Positions 18,789 to 29,134 of a DNA stretch of 64,000 bases are shown piece by piece (position 1 is the stretch's first letter; each line of letters begins with the position of its first letter). This DNA comes from Treponema zioleckii (GTDB lineage: Bacteria; Spirochaetota; Spirochaetia; Treponematales; Treponemataceae). The notes beneath the pieces are model-generated. The model did no database searches and was not told the DNA's origin. It worked only from the letters and a program-made list of their open reading frames with translations. The position numbers were made by a program, and so were the translations under genes. The DNA lies in the NCBI RefSeq assembly GCF_014737315.1, contig NZ_JPUF01000008.1, positions 1 to 64,000 on the forward strand, read 5' to 3'.

Positions 18789-18889
18789 GACACAGATTAA
18801 CACAGATGAACGGTGATAAGGCACAGATAAAGCAAAAAACACCGTGTTCCAGCTGTGCATACCTGTGTGCATCTGTGTCAGAAAATTAC
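18789..18889. repeat. Dispersed repeat A (GACACAGAT family), inverted pair
   Basis: GACACAGATTAACACAGATG and its continuation (18789-18831) belong to a family also seen at 38009, 38918 and 53206. A shorter copy in opposite orientation (CATCTGTGTC) lies at about 18878-18889, so the 18.8-kb gap holds an inverted pair. It lies between the phosphodiesterase gene and hisC. Confidence 0.75.
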
Positions 18890-18896
18890 AAACTGC

Positions 18897-20045
18897 CTAA
18901 ATTTTGTCCATAACGGATTTTAGGGCTTCCATTTGTTCTTTTGTGCCGATTGTGATTCTTAAAAAGTCTTCAATGCCAGGTGTCGAAAAGTGGCGGACCA
19001 GGATTCCGGCCTGTTTTATAGCTTTGTAAGTTTCTTCCGCTGGAACGCCGTCTTTTTTTATAAAAATAAAATTCGTTTGGCTGTCGATTACGAACCAATT
19101 TCGCTCGCGCAAGAATTTTATAAAATCCTCACGCTCGCGAACGACTTTTTTTGCACAGTCAACGTAATATTTTGAATCGGAACAAGCCGCAATTCCTGCC
19201 GTTTGAGCAACAAAATCAATCGGAAAGTGATTGAGAGAATTTTTTACGGTCGTAACGTTCTTCACAAGTTCAGGATTTGAAACGAGATAGCCCAATCGCT
19301 GCCCTGCACCGCAAAGTGATTTTGAAAACGTTCTAACAATCACGAGATTTTTAAATTCGTTGATGAGCGGAATGCAGCTTTCACCGCCAAAATCAACGTA
19401 AGCTTCGTCAACCACGAACACGCGGTCTTTAGGAGCCTTTAAAATCATTTCGCGCACCTGATTTCTGGTAAGGCCCAAGCCTGTCGGCGCGTTCGGGTTC
19501 GCGAAAATTATGCTCGTATTTTTTTCGTTCGCGTCGGAAAGCATTTTTGGAACGTTCAAAGTCCAGTCTGAATTGAGCGGAATTTTGTCGAGCGGAATCT
19601 CGTAAAATCCGGCGTAAACTGGATAGAAGCTGTAAGTGTGCTCAGGAAGAACAAGTTCCCTGTCACCGTCAAAAAAAGCGTAAAAAACGAAAGACAAAAC
19701 TTCATCGCTTCCGTTACCGCAATAAATCATTTCCGGTGTTACTTCAAAAGGAATCTTGTCGCTCTCGAACGGAGAAACGCTCTCGCCGTTCACGCTGGCC
19801 CGGCAAAGAACGCCGCCAGTCTCGTTGAGCATTTTTGCAATCGCTTTTTTGAGTTCGTTTGAATCAGGGTCTGGATAAAGGCCCAGTTTTTCAGGATGAT
19901 TTTTTACGGCATTCACCACCGCGTCCACGACTTTTGGTGACGGCGGGTAAGGATTCTCGTTCGCGTTGAGTTTTATGTACGCTCGGTCTTTTGGCTGCTC
20001 GCCCGGAACATAGGGGTGCAGGTTTTTCATTCGTGAGGAAATCAT
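18897..20045 (-). CDS. hisC: Histidinol-phosphate aminotransferase
   Basis: PLP-dependent class II aminotransferase of 382 aa converting imidazole acetol phosphate to histidinol phosphate in histidine synthesis. Motifs: KLNANENPYPPSP near the N-terminus, GNGSDEVLS, NPNAPTGL, DEAYVDFGG and the PLP-lysine motif FSKSLCGAGQRLGYL. RITIGTKEQM is the C-terminal substrate motif. GGAGG precedes the ATG. No other his gene is nearby, so it may be a scattered member of the pathway or serve an aromatic amino acid; HisC is the best fit. Confidence 0.9.
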   Translation of the reverse strand: MISSRMKNLHPYVPGEQPKDRAYIKLNANENPYPPSPKVVDAVVNAVKNHPEKLGLYPDPDSNELKKAIAKMLNETGGVLCRASVNGESVSPFESDKIPFEVTPEMIYCGNGSDEVLSFVFYAFFDGDRELVLPEHTYSFYPVYAGFYEIPLDKIPLNSDWTLNVPKMLSDANEKNTSIIFANPNAPTGLGLTRNQVREMILKAPKDRVFVVDEAYVDFGGESCIPLINEFKNLVIVRTFSKSLCGAGQRLGYLVSNPELVKNVTTVKNSLNHFPIDFVAQTAGIAACSDSKYYVDCAKKVVREREDFIKFLRERNWFVIDSQTNFIFIKKDGVPAEETYKAIKQAGILVRHFSTPGIEDFLRITIGTKEQMEALKSVMDKI

Positions 20046-20338
20046 TTTGCCTCCTTTTTTTGATTCTCAATTTTACATTTATTGTATATGCTGAATCAAG
20101 CGAGCACACGGGATAATAATATTGTGGGCGCCTTGAAAAACTGAAGTTTTTCGAAGTATCCATTGTAGAATTTCTGCAAAAAATATCGGAACTACCGCAA
20201 AATCCGTTTTTGTTCGTTCGTTGCAACGTTTAAAAAAAAGGCAGGCTTTGTCAAAACTCAAAATTGAACTTTTTAATCAACTTGCAATATTATTGATGGT
20301 CATGCACTCGGCTTTTTAAGTTTGCTGGTGGGAGAAAT

Positions 20339-21097
20339 ATGATTAATACTTACAACGAAACAGATTTGCATCTTTCGCTCAAAAAAATATATGCGCTGGA
20401 ATCTGAAGCACGGACCGAGGTTAAAATCGAAGGAACAAAATGGATTGCAGACATTATGACCGAGGCCGGAGATGTGATTGAAATTCAGACTTCCAACATT
20501 TCCGCGCTGACGCAAAAGGTTGCTTTTTTGCTGGAGAAAGGCAAGAAAGTTACAGTAGTGCATCCAATTGTGGAAAATAAATTCATCGAAATGTATCTTC
20601 CAGACGGAACGTTAAAATCGCGAAAAAAAAGTCCGCAGCACAAGTCGATTTATTCGATTCTTCGGGGGCTCACAAAAATCTATCCGTATCTTACCCACGA
20701 GAATTTTACGCTTGAAATTCTTTACGTTGAGGTTTCGGAAGAAAGACGAATTACGGCGGAGCCGGTGCAACTTACAAATTGCAGCAGACGGCACTTGAAA
20801 AACTGGTTTCCCATGGAAAAAAAACTCGAAAAAATACTGCGCAAAGAATTCTACCGAACGAAAGATGATTATAAAAATCTGATTCCGAAAGAAATCCAGA
20901 TTCAAGAATCACCTTTCAGGCAGCTTGATTTGATAAACGCGATTTATGATTTTACCGGCAGAAAAACAGACGCAAAATACGCGCCTCTTTTAATCTGGCT
21001 TTTTACCCGCATGGGAATTCTTGATACAGTGCAGGAAAAGCCACGCCGGCTGTACAAAGTTTTGCCGGCTACAAATTCTTTACCGCAAAAATCGTAA
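20339..21097 (+). CDS. Uncharacterised protein with PD-(D/E)XK-like N-terminus
   Basis: 252 aa, no signal peptide. Residues about 35-52 read WIADIMTEAGDVIEIQT: an Asp, then after about 10 residues E-x-Q, which is the spacing of the PD-(D/E)XK nuclease fold, followed by a helix (LTQKVAFLLEKGKKV). The basic middle part (RRHLKNWFPMEKKLEKILRKEFYR) could bind nucleic acid. The C-terminus resembles a small winged-helix (FTRMGILDTVQEKPRRLYKV). GGTGGGAGA precedes the ATG. The last 29 bp overlap, tail to tail, the 3' end of the SpoIIE-type gene. Nuclease activity is inference only. Confidence 0.75.
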   Translation: MINTYNETDLHLSLKKIYALESEARTEVKIEGTKWIADIMTEAGDVIEIQTSNISALTQKVAFLLEKGKKVTVVHPIVENKFIEMYLPDGTLKSRKKSPQHKSIYSILRGLTKIYPYLTHENFTLEILYVEVSEERRITAEPVQLTNCSRRHLKNWFPMEKKLEKILRKEFYRTKDDYKNLIPKEIQIQESPFRQLDLINAIYDFTGRKTDAKYAPLLIWLFTRMGILDTVQEKPRRLYKVLPATNSLPQKS

Positions 21098-24000
21098 GGT
21101 CGTCGGCCTGTTTGTCCTCGTTTATGCCAGTGTAGTAAATGTAGTTCGGGTCGCCAATGTCGCTCTTTTCGCTGCAATAAAAATCGTAGCCGTTGAACGT
21201 TTTTTTAAGGAACTCGTCGATTTTTCGGTCAACTTTTATACCATCGCCGTCAATGCGCACGGTTCCTTTATCATCTTTTGTAACCGTTCCGTGGGCATCG
21301 GGACGCTTGTACATTCTAAACACTTTTTCAACCGAAGCGAGTGCCATAATCATGTCGTCAACGTTGCCCGAAAGCTTTGAAAAATCAAAATAAAGATTCT
21401 CGTTCGGATTCTGAGGATGGCAGCGAACAAGTCTGTAGCCTTTTTTGTTGAACACGGACTCAACAATCGCCTTAATTCGGTCATTTCCGAATTCTTCGTA
21501 TTCTTCATCAGGATTATGATTTATGTGCAGTCCGTCTTTGTTCAGATTTTTAGTTTCACCGCACTTTCGGTTCTGAAAGTTTTCGTCCTTAAAATAACTC
21601 TGAGCCTCCTCAATGCCGTCAGTGTACAAAAAGAGAATATCGTTTTTCTTCAATTTTAATTTTTTGACTTTGTAGCCACCCTTCATATCAACCATGAACT
21701 GGTCAATCTGACCGGCCGCAGGCATTCCAGACTCTTTTGTGTCAAGTTCAATCGTAAGCTGCTCATTTTTTTGAGAGTCGTAAAGATGAACGATTCGGTC
21801 TCCCGCATGGCAAAGATAAACTTCGTCGTTTTTGGAGTCGAAAAGACCGATAAGAAGGGTTGCGAATTTGCCCCGCAAGCCCAAGTCGCCGATGAACTCG
21901 TTGAGTTTTGCGGCAAGTTCATTGATTCGCGTTCCGTTTTTCTTGTAGCTCCAGTCGTTAAAATATTCGCGGAAGATTGTGGCGATTACGGCAACCAAAA
22001 GCGCCGCAGGAATTCCGTGGCCAGAAACGTCGCATTTAATTACAGCGTACCAACGCTCGTCAAGTTTCTTATAGTCAAAAAAGTCGCCAGAAACGCTGTC
22101 AGAGCCTTCATAGTAGCAGAAAAGGTCGATTTCTTTGTCCGTGTAGCTCGCAGTGGTCTTTTTTTCCATATCGCCAGCGTCAAGCGGAATCAAAGCCTGC
22201 TGAACGGCTTTTCCGTCAAGCTCCATTTTTTGAGATTCAAGTTGCTGCTCCAAAATCTCTGCCGCGTGCGCGCGTGCCTGAGCCGCATCTGCCTGAGCTT
22301 TTGCCGCGGCTTCGCGAGTCTTAATGTTTTCCTCTCGGATTTTTGCCGCAATTTTCTCGTCTTTCGCAGCTTTTACAAGTCCGCGCGTCATATCGTTTAC
22401 GGTGTCGCCGAGTGTGCGGATTTCGTCGCGGCTCTTGATTTTTATTTCATAGCCTTCAAGTTCCTCTTTGTCTTGAACGTCGCCGATTTTTCGCACGTGA
22501 ACGGCAAGCCTTTTTATTGGGTTTACGATAATCGAAGAAACTATGAGCGCACCGATGATTCCGATTATGATTGCAAGCCCCGCAACAGCGCCGGAAATAT
22601 ACATGATTCTTCTTGCGGCAAGCTCGACAGAATCAATAAGCTCGTCGGTAGAAACGTTCATAATCGCAAGGCCACGAACATAAGTTTCGGTGTCCGCGCC
22701 CTGACGATAAATGACAGGTTTGTAGAAAAAATAATTTCTGTTCGAGCGGTCAAGATGCTCGGTACCGTAAATTGGGTAACTTCCGCCGCCATTGCTCGCA
22801 ATTCCGTTAAGAATCACCGAAATCTCGGTATTATATTTATTTATAAATCCTTCAATTTCTTCAAGCCGCTCGTCATTTGCAGTTTCAGCCTCGGCATTCA
22901 GCAAATTGATTTTTTTTGCAAGTTCATTCACCTGCAATTTTGATTCTTTGTTGAGCGAGTCGATTTTTGAATTCAAGTCGTCGCTAAAAAGCTTGTATTT
23001 TGACTTTCCGGCTTCCAGCATCGGAGTGTCGATTTTTGAGGCAATGTCCGCATCGTTCGAAGCCCACACAAAATCAATTCCGGTCATTTTTTCGTCTTTA
23101 GGAAGACCGACAATAGTTGCGTAATTGAATTCGCTCACTTTTTCGGTCTGAGTAGGAATTTCTTGCAAACGAAGGAGAGCCATGTCACTTCCGTCTCCAG
23201 AAATCGCGTCAGGAAGATAATTTCGGGTCTCAGAAGACATACTTTCGAGCATAATGTCGATTCGGTCTTTAAGCCCTTTTGCAAGAGAGCGTTCCTGCGT
23301 CTGAATCATCGTATAACCGAGTGGAACAGAAACCATAAAGACGATCGCAAGAACCAGAATCGTGGTGAAGGTCATAAGTTTTAGCTTTAAGCCCATTCCT
23401 CGTTTTTTAAGGGCAAGCTGCAATTCTTTCTTTTCCATAGGCATTAAATCTCCTGTAAAAAGCGCGCGCACTTCTTTTTTGATGATTAGCGATTCCCTCG
23501 CCGTGCTAGAAAGTCCCTTTACGGCGGCAATCACACCAAAAATAGAAAGCGCCATCAAAATCCACAGAGGAACGTATTCAAGCTCCAAAAGATATTTATA
23601 GTCCGTGTGCGGAATAACCCGCCATTCATGTTCAAATTCGTAAGTAGGCTCATATTTTACAGTGCCGCTAACGTTCACCGTAAGATTTCGGTTCCACTTT
23701 GTAAGCCCGCGGTCGGTGTGGCGAACAGAAACGGAATACCGCCCGGCCTTAATGTCATCGATTTTTATTTCGGAAAGCCGTTCGTCGCTCAGAACCTTGA
23801 ATTCACCGCTTTTTTGGGTAAAAACAAACCTTGCGCCGCTGTCAAGCCCCGTAAGAATCACTTCCGAAATCGTTCCGTCGTACAAAAAACTCTCGCCCGT
23901 AATCGAAACGTACAGCCGCCCGATTTCGTCTTTTCGGCTCGTAACGCTGTGAATTTTTGTTGAAGGACGATATTTGTTCAAAAGCACGAGAGTCTTTTTT

Positions 24001-25952
24001 GCTTGTCCACGGTTTCCAACGCCGTCAATCGCGCTCACGGAAAGAACGTAAAGGCCGTTCTCGTAGTTCGAGATTTTTACGCTCTGTTTGCTCGTCATAA
24101 TTTTTGCGGGAGGCTCTTTTACGCTGTCGATTTTTGGAATATTTTTCGTAATCAAGTCACCAACAATGTTTTCAACCTGAGAGTCCGACATTCTGATTCT
24201 GTGCGTTCTGTTCACCGCAAGATTTTTTTGAAGGCCCGCAACCGGTGTAAGCGACCACGAATAGCCAGCAACGTCGTCATCGTCTTCAGAAGGCTCCCAT
24301 GAAAAAGTCAAATCGTTTGACGCGGCAAAGCCAAATTTATCGGTCTGAATCTCGTCGATTTTTGGAGCGGAAGGCGGAGTTATGTCTCGCAAATACGAAA
24401 TAGTTGCGGGGTTAGACCAGTTTCCAGCGTTGTCGAGCGCGCGCACCTTAAAATAGAAAGTTCCGTCGTCGTAAACGGGCGTGCTGTCCGTAATCGTAAG
24501 TTCTTTTGCCGAATTATAATAACCTTTTGACGGGCTCGTTGATTTTTCAGGATTCTCATCCAAATCTTTCGTAAAAATCCACGAAAATCCCGCAATTCCG
24601 CTTGGGTCTTCCGGCAAAGTGACTTTCGCGCTTGCCTTTTGCGAAGAACTTTTTTTGCCTTCTGTGTAGCTTACCGCCGTAAGTTTTGGTGCAGAAACTT
24701 TGTGGTCCCGCTCAAGAACGTAGATTCTCTGCTGACCGTTACTCAAACTCTGCTGCCAAACATAACCGATTTCTTTTTGGTCTTGAAAAAACAGCGGAAA
24801 AGCGAATCGTGAATTGAATTTTCGGGAAACCAGCGTTTGTGTTGACCACCTGTAGCTCGTTTTGTGTGCCGTAAAAATTCCGTCGGTGCCATTGCGATTA
24901 TCGAACCACAAAACATGGACGTTCCCGCCGTGCCTGTAAAAAGTTGGCCTTCGGGCATTTCCGATTGAAGTTACGTTCTCAACGTTTGAAAGTTCGCCAG
25001 AAGAATCTATGTTCGCAACGACGATTTTTGAGTTTTCTGAATTTTCGTCAGAGCGTTCCCACGCAATGTAAGTCTGAGTTCCGCTCGTAAAAAGAGCTGG
25101 ACGCTGATTTTGAAAAGCCGTGTAATCCGCCGTAGTCCCGAAAGGAAAAGAGTTCTCTCCGGTCACAAGTTTAGGTTCCGTCCAGGAAGAAAGCCCGTCC
25201 CGGCTCACCGTGGAATAAAGCTGGAATTTTTCGCTTACGGTATTTTTTCCCTGCATCACAACAAGGTCGCCGCCATTAACCGGCACAAGATACGGAACAA
25301 AAGGATTCGTAAGATTAACAGACGGCGCGAACGGCGAAAGAGCTGACCATTTTACTCCGTTTGACGAGCGGGCAGAAAGAAGCGTAAAGTATCCGCGCTG
25401 TGCAATCGTCGCGTCAGAACTTGCATAACTTTCACCGAGAGAAGCAAAAAGCATAAATCCGCCGGTAGAAGCCGCAAAAACTCTCGGACCGACTACGGCT
25501 TTTTCTTGGCGAGGAAGCTGGCTGTACTCAAAAGTTTTTCCCATGTCCTTTGAAGAGTACACGCCGACAGAATAAAATCTTGACGCATTGGATGCCGCAA
25601 GAACCGCCACGGCAATCGTGCCTTTTTTATTCATCGCCACCGAAAAAATGTCCGGAACTTCGCCAGAATATTTTATCGCCTCGGAGTGAATTCTTTTTGG
25701 GGCCGTCCAATCAAAAGAACCTTTTTGCCGGCTAACCATCGAAATCCAAATTTGATGAGTGCTGGTGTTCACTTCCTCAAAAAATACGAACGAAGAATCA
25801 CCGTTGCTCACTGCCTGCGGAAACCAGGAATTTACTTCGGTAACGGCGCTCGGAACATCCCAGTAAACAGAATTTGCGCTTTGAGCCGTAACCAGAAAAA
25901 CCGTTGCGAGAATCGAGAACACAAAGCTAAGTTTTATGATTAATTTTTTCAT
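21069..25952 (-). CDS. Giant sensor with periplasmic beta-propeller, HAMP and SpoIIE-type PP2C phosphatase
   Basis: 1627 aa. Signal peptide (about 1-24); sialidase/BNR-like propeller region (about 25-420); Ig or Fn3-like modules (about 425-640, including DNAGNWSNPATISY); a membrane helix near 800 and another near 855; an extracytoplasmic sensor; a membrane helix near 1150 (LAIIIGIIGALIVSS); HAMP and coiled coil rich in Ala and Arg; then a PP2C/SpoIIE catalytic domain with metal-binding motifs SVSGDFFDY, CDVSGHGIPAAL, LCHAGDR and LYTDGIEEA. Such phosphatases act on anti-anti-sigma factors in partner-switch pathways. It follows the 1055-aa TPR gene by about 26 bp in the same direction, so the two probably form one sensory operon. 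Confidence 0.88.
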   Translation of the reverse strand: MKKLIIKLSFVFSILATVFLVTAQSANSVYWDVPSAVTEVNSWFPQAVSNGDSSFVFFEEVNTSTHQIWISMVSRQKGSFDWTAPKRIHSEAIKYSGEVPDIFSVAMNKKGTIAVAVLAASNASRFYSVGVYSSKDMGKTFEYSQLPRQEKAVVGPRVFAASTGGFMLFASLGESYASSDATIAQRGYFTLLSARSSNGVKWSALSPFAPSVNLTNPFVPYLVPVNGGDLVVMQGKNTVSEKFQLYSTVSRDGLSSWTEPKLVTGENSFPFGTTADYTAFQNQRPALFTSGTQTYIAWERSDENSENSKIVVANIDSSGELSNVENVTSIGNARRPTFYRHGGNVHVLWFDNRNGTDGIFTAHKTSYRWSTQTLVSRKFNSRFAFPLFFQDQKEIGYVWQQSLSNGQQRIYVLERDHKVSAPKLTAVSYTEGKKSSSQKASAKVTLPEDPSGIAGFSWIFTKDLDENPEKSTSPSKGYYNSAKELTITDSTPVYDDGTFYFKVRALDNAGNWSNPATISYLRDITPPSAPKIDEIQTDKFGFAASNDLTFSWEPSEDDDDVAGYSWSLTPVAGLQKNLAVNRTHRIRMSDSQVENIVGDLITKNIPKIDSVKEPPAKIMTSKQSVKISNYENGLYVLSVSAIDGVGNRGQAKKTLVLLNKYRPSTKIHSVTSRKDEIGRLYVSITGESFLYDGTISEVILTGLDSGARFVFTQKSGEFKVLSDERLSEIKIDDIKAGRYSVSVRHTDRGLTKWNRNLTVNVSGTVKYEPTYEFEHEWRVIPHTDYKYLLELEYVPLWILMALSIFGVIAAVKGLSSTARESLIIKKEVRALFTGDLMPMEKKELQLALKKRGMGLKLKLMTFTTILVLAIVFMVSVPLGYTMIQTQERSLAKGLKDRIDIMLESMSSETRNYLPDAISGDGSDMALLRLQEIPTQTEKVSEFNYATIVGLPKDEKMTGIDFVWASNDADIASKIDTPMLEAGKSKYKLFSDDLNSKIDSLNKESKLQVNELAKKINLLNAEAETANDERLEEIEGFINKYNTEISVILNGIASNGGGSYPIYGTEHLDRSNRNYFFYKPVIYRQGADTETYVRGLAIMNVSTDELIDSVELAARRIMYISGAVAGLAIIIGIIGALIVSSIIVNPIKRLAVHVRKIGDVQDKEELEGYEIKIKSRDEIRTLGDTVNDMTRGLVKAAKDEKIAAKIREENIKTREAAAKAQADAAQARAHAAEILEQQLESQKMELDGKAVQQALIPLDAGDMEKKTTASYTDKEIDLFCYYEGSDSVSGDFFDYKKLDERWYAVIKCDVSGHGIPAALLVAVIATIFREYFNDWSYKKNGTRINELAAKLNEFIGDLGLRGKFATLLIGLFDSKNDEVYLCHAGDRIVHLYDSQKNEQLTIELDTKESGMPAAGQIDQFMVDMKGGYKVKKLKLKKNDILFLYTDGIEEAQSYFKDENFQNRKCGETKNLNKDGLHINHNPDEEYEEFGNDRIKAIVESVFNKKGYRLVRCHPQNPNENLYFDFSKLSGNVDDMIMALASVEKVFRMYKRPDAHGTVTKDDKGTVRIDGDGIKVDRKIDEFLKKTFNGYDFYCSEKSDIGDPNYIYYTGINEDKQADDLTIFAVKNL

Positions 25953-25978
25953 TTCAATTTTTCCTCAATTCTTCCTAA

Positions 25979-28900
25979 CTACTGTCTGTTGTCAATGTAG
26001 GTTTTTAAGTCTCTGTACTTTTTTACCCGCTGAGCCACAGGGTAAGCCCAAAGTTTATCCATATATTTTTTTGCAAGACGATATTTTCCGTTTGCGGCGT
26101 AACTCATTGCCCGCTGGTAAAGTTGCTCGTAATCTACCGAAACAACTGCAACCGCCGTAGCACCGCGTCTTCGGTTAATCGTATCTTTTAGGTTTTGAGC
26201 CTGGGAATTTCGGTTATAAATCGACAGTGCCTGATCAAGAAGGCTTACCGCCCGATTAAGCTGAGCCTGATTTCCGTTAGCCGAGTTATAAATGCTCAAT
26301 GCCTGCTGATAAAGCTGCTGCGAACGGTCGCGAGCCGAATTGTCCACAGGCTTACTCCTGATTCCAAGCTCGATTTCAAGGTCGTAAATCGATTTTTGCA
26401 AACCGGCATAATTCGGATTTATCGCGTACAAGTTCTGCAATTCGGCAAGCTTAGCACTGCGCGAAGGAATTGCATTTGCCGCCCGAACTTTGTCCCCAAA
26501 ACTGCGTTCGAATTTTTCCGGGTCGGTAAGCTGCTCGATTTTTAGCGAAAGAATACCGGCTTCTTCGTTAAGCGGATAAATCTGCTTTAACGCATTGATT
26601 TTTAAAACCGCCTGCTCAAGAATCAAAAGAGCCTCGTCGCGTTTTCCTTGCGCAATAAGTTTTTTACCTTCTTCGTAATACTGATTTGCAAGCGTCAGAA
26701 GCTGGGACATGTCCGAGTAAAGCGGGTCAGAAACAGAAAGCTGCCGACCAGTTTTCGCGGTAAGAGCCGTGTTCACCAAATCAAGCATATCCTCAATTTC
26801 GCGGTTAGGCTCGCTCTGCGTCTTTCCCCAAAGATTTTGCGCGCGGACCAGGGAATTTTTTGCAAGAGAAAAATTTCCATCATAATATTTATCCTGAGCA
26901 TCGTTCATAAGCGAACGAACCTGCCGCAAGATTTCATCGTTCCATTCACTCATAATTCTCTCGCTCAACGAAGCAAGCATTTCGTCGCTGGACTTTTTAA
27001 GTTCATCCGAATACTGAATGTCGAGAGAACTCGTGTAACTTGCCTGCGCGCTTTGCAAAAAGTCGTCAGCCTGCTCAAATTCCTTGTTTTTCAGAGCCGC
27101 CAGAGCGCTCTCGTAATAACGACGGCCCTCGTTTTCGCTGTTCTTTGCAAGCACAATCTGAGCGTTTGCAGTTGAAATCAAAGATTTTAGCCGACTTTCA
27201 ACGCCTGCAATTTTTTTTATGTTCTCGTCAAGTTTGTCGCTGCCCAAAGCGTATTCAGGAATTTCTCCGCGGTAATTCTCGCCGTAAGCAAGCGTGTTTT
27301 TCCAACTGCGCAAAGTCGTCTGCTGGGAGGAAATTTCTTGAAGAATCGATTCAGCGGACTCTTTCGCTTCTTGCGGATATTTTTTGACAATCTCAACAGC
27401 ATCGTTTTCTTCTTCCTCAGTTTCAGAATCTTTTTCTGCGTTCGCGCCAGATTCTTTTGCCGAGTCAGAACCGTTTAAAAGTCTTTCTGTCTCAGAATAT
27501 TTTTTTTCAAATTTTTCGTAAACTTCATCAGATTTTATTCCAAACCCCTGGGCAAGACCGCCCCAAAGTCCCTGGGAATTTTTTCTCGCAACCTCGTCGG
27601 CGATTTCGTTCACAGAAGCGTAATAATCAATCAAATTTCTAAAATCAAGAACTGAATCCTTGGCGGCAAGACCTTCCAAAGCTTCGTCATTTTTGTGGTC
27701 CGCCAAAAAATACGAGTCTTCCCGATTTTTTTCTTTTAAAATAAATTCCTCGTTTTTTGCGTTCTCAAGAATTTTTTCGTAACGCTGAGCCATAACAATA
27801 TGCTCGTCAATGCTCGAAGGATTCGATTCAATCTCCGAAACTGCCCAAGAATCTTTTGAATCGTATTTTTTAAGTGATGAATCCGCAAGTTTCTTCGCGT
27901 TTGAAACTGCATTCCCCAGAGTTTCAGCAAACTTGACGGCAAAATCAAGGGACTCACCGTAATTTTTCGTTTTGCCATTTTGAGTCGAATGGTCTTCTTT
28001 TTCGAGAAGCCCGTAAAGCGCATGAACGTCCTTTCCGAACGGAGCAATTTTTACTTTTTCGATCACATCCGCCTTTTCGTTTTCAAAAGCCTTGTCATCG
28101 CTGTCAAAAATATTATCAATAGAATTCTTCTGAGGATATGATGATAAATTATTGCGCACCACCTCATATATTCCGTCTTTCATGGATTCGACCATTTTGC
28201 AAAAACCAGTGTCCATTGCACCAATGATTCCAAGTTCAGGAGAGTTTTTGCTTCCGACTACAAATCCCAGCGCAAACGTAATATAGTTCGAACCGTGCAG
28301 CTCCGGATTCCGTTCGTTTGCCTTTTCGCCAAGGGAGCGGAGTTTTCTAACATCATCAATTAAGGAATTTCTGAGAGTCGCGTAATCCAAAAACGATTCC
28401 TTTACATTCTGCAGTGCAAGACTGACTTCATCAAAATCACTCGTTTCAAGGGCTTCCATAAAACGTTCGTAGTCCGCACGAGCATTTCTTAAAAGCCTTT
28501 CGTAAGATTCAAGAAGCCCGTCCATTTCATCAAGAGTTTCGTCCACCGGAATCGTAATGTCATCGGCATAGGTGACCGGAATTTCTTGGTCACCCGCAAA
28601 GAATTTGTCCGTGTCGTTTCGTTTTTTTCTCGTTCCCTCTGCGAATCGTTCAACAGCCTCAACGTACTTTTCATCGTCAACGAGTTTTTTACCATCGTTC
28701 ATAATTATGTTGTAAATATTGATGTAATACGCGTCCGCAACAGTTCGGCGAGCTTTGTTCGTAAATTCAACAGCTTCTTCACTCTGATGCTTTTCAGATT
28801 TCTCAAGCTCCGCAATGATTTCCATTTTTTCAATGTCAGTCTGCATTTCGTCTTCGCTGTCAACGACCATCGTATCAACAAGATTCTTAGCCTTTTTGTT

Positions 28901-29134
28901 AAATTCACGTCTGGCTTTTAAAATAATCTCGACCCGTTTCTGCGCCCTGTCAAAATCTCCGGGATGCACAGCCATATATCCAGAAAGTTCACGCAAAGCC
29001 TGATTGTATTCTTTAGCCTCGATTAGAGCGTCAATTTCCCGCAAGGACATGACTCGCCCGTCGCTTTGAGAAGAAATTTTCAAAGCGCAAAAAAAGAGAA
29101 TCAACAAAGCCAACAGAATTTTCTTAAATCTCAT
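25979..29134 (-). CDS. Large secreted TPR/coiled-coil protein
   Basis: About 1051 aa with a signal peptide (MRFKKILLALLILFFCALKISSQ region). The N-terminal TPR-like unit (IDALIEAKEYNQALREL) and C-terminal TPR-like units (QLYQQALSIYNSANGNQAQLNRAV, QRAMSYAANGKYRLAKKYM) bracket a long helical region rich in Lys, Glu and Asp. The start is ATG 29134; the upstream GTG gives four more residues without a ribosome site. Unknown function. Position one gap upstream of the sensor phosphatase suggests a periplasmic partner or sensed component. Confidence 0.8.
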   Translation of the reverse strand: MRFKKILLALLILFFCALKISSQSDGRVMSLREIDALIEAKEYNQALRELSGYMAVHPGDFDRAQKRVEIILKARREFNKKAKNLVDTMVVDSEDEMQTDIEKMEIIAELEKSEKHQSEEAVEFTNKARRTVADAYYINIYNIIMNDGKKLVDDEKYVEAVERFAEGTRKKRNDTDKFFAGDQEIPVTYADDITIPVDETLDEMDGLLESYERLLRNARADYERFMEALETSDFDEVSLALQNVKESFLDYATLRNSLIDDVRKLRSLGEKANERNPELHGSNYITFALGFVVGSKNSPELGIIGAMDTGFCKMVESMKDGIYEVVRNNLSSYPQKNSIDNIFDSDDKAFENEKADVIEKVKIAPFGKDVHALYGLLEKEDHSTQNGKTKNYGESLDFAVKFAETLGNAVSNAKKLADSSLKKYDSKDSWAVSEIESNPSSIDEHIVMAQRYEKILENAKNEEFILKEKNREDSYFLADHKNDEALEGLAAKDSVLDFRNLIDYYASVNEIADEVARKNSQGLWGGLAQGFGIKSDEVYEKFEKKYSETERLLNGSDSAKESGANAEKDSETEEEENDAVEIVKKYPQEAKESAESILQEISSQQTTLRSWKNTLAYGENYRGEIPEYALGSDKLDENIKKIAGVESRLKSLISTANAQIVLAKNSENEGRRYYESALAALKNKEFEQADDFLQSAQASYTSSLDIQYSDELKKSSDEMLASLSERIMSEWNDEILRQVRSLMNDAQDKYYDGNFSLAKNSLVRAQNLWGKTQSEPNREIEDMLDLVNTALTAKTGRQLSVSDPLYSDMSQLLTLANQYYEEGKKLIAQGKRDEALLILEQAVLKINALKQIYPLNEEAGILSLKIEQLTDPEKFERSFGDKVRAANAIPSRSAKLAELQNLYAINPNYAGLQKSIYDLEIELGIRSKPVDNSARDRSQQLYQQALSIYNSANGNQAQLNRAVSLLDQALSIYNRNSQAQNLKDTINRRRGATAVAVVSVDYEQLYQRAMSYAANGKYRLAKKYMDKLWAYPVAQRVKKYRDLKTYIDNRQ

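Noticed and set aside
21771-22943. 390-codon plus-strand frame inside the sensor phosphatase gene
   Set aside because: Its opposite strand encodes clear HAMP and SpoIIE motifs; the long open frame results from codon bias.
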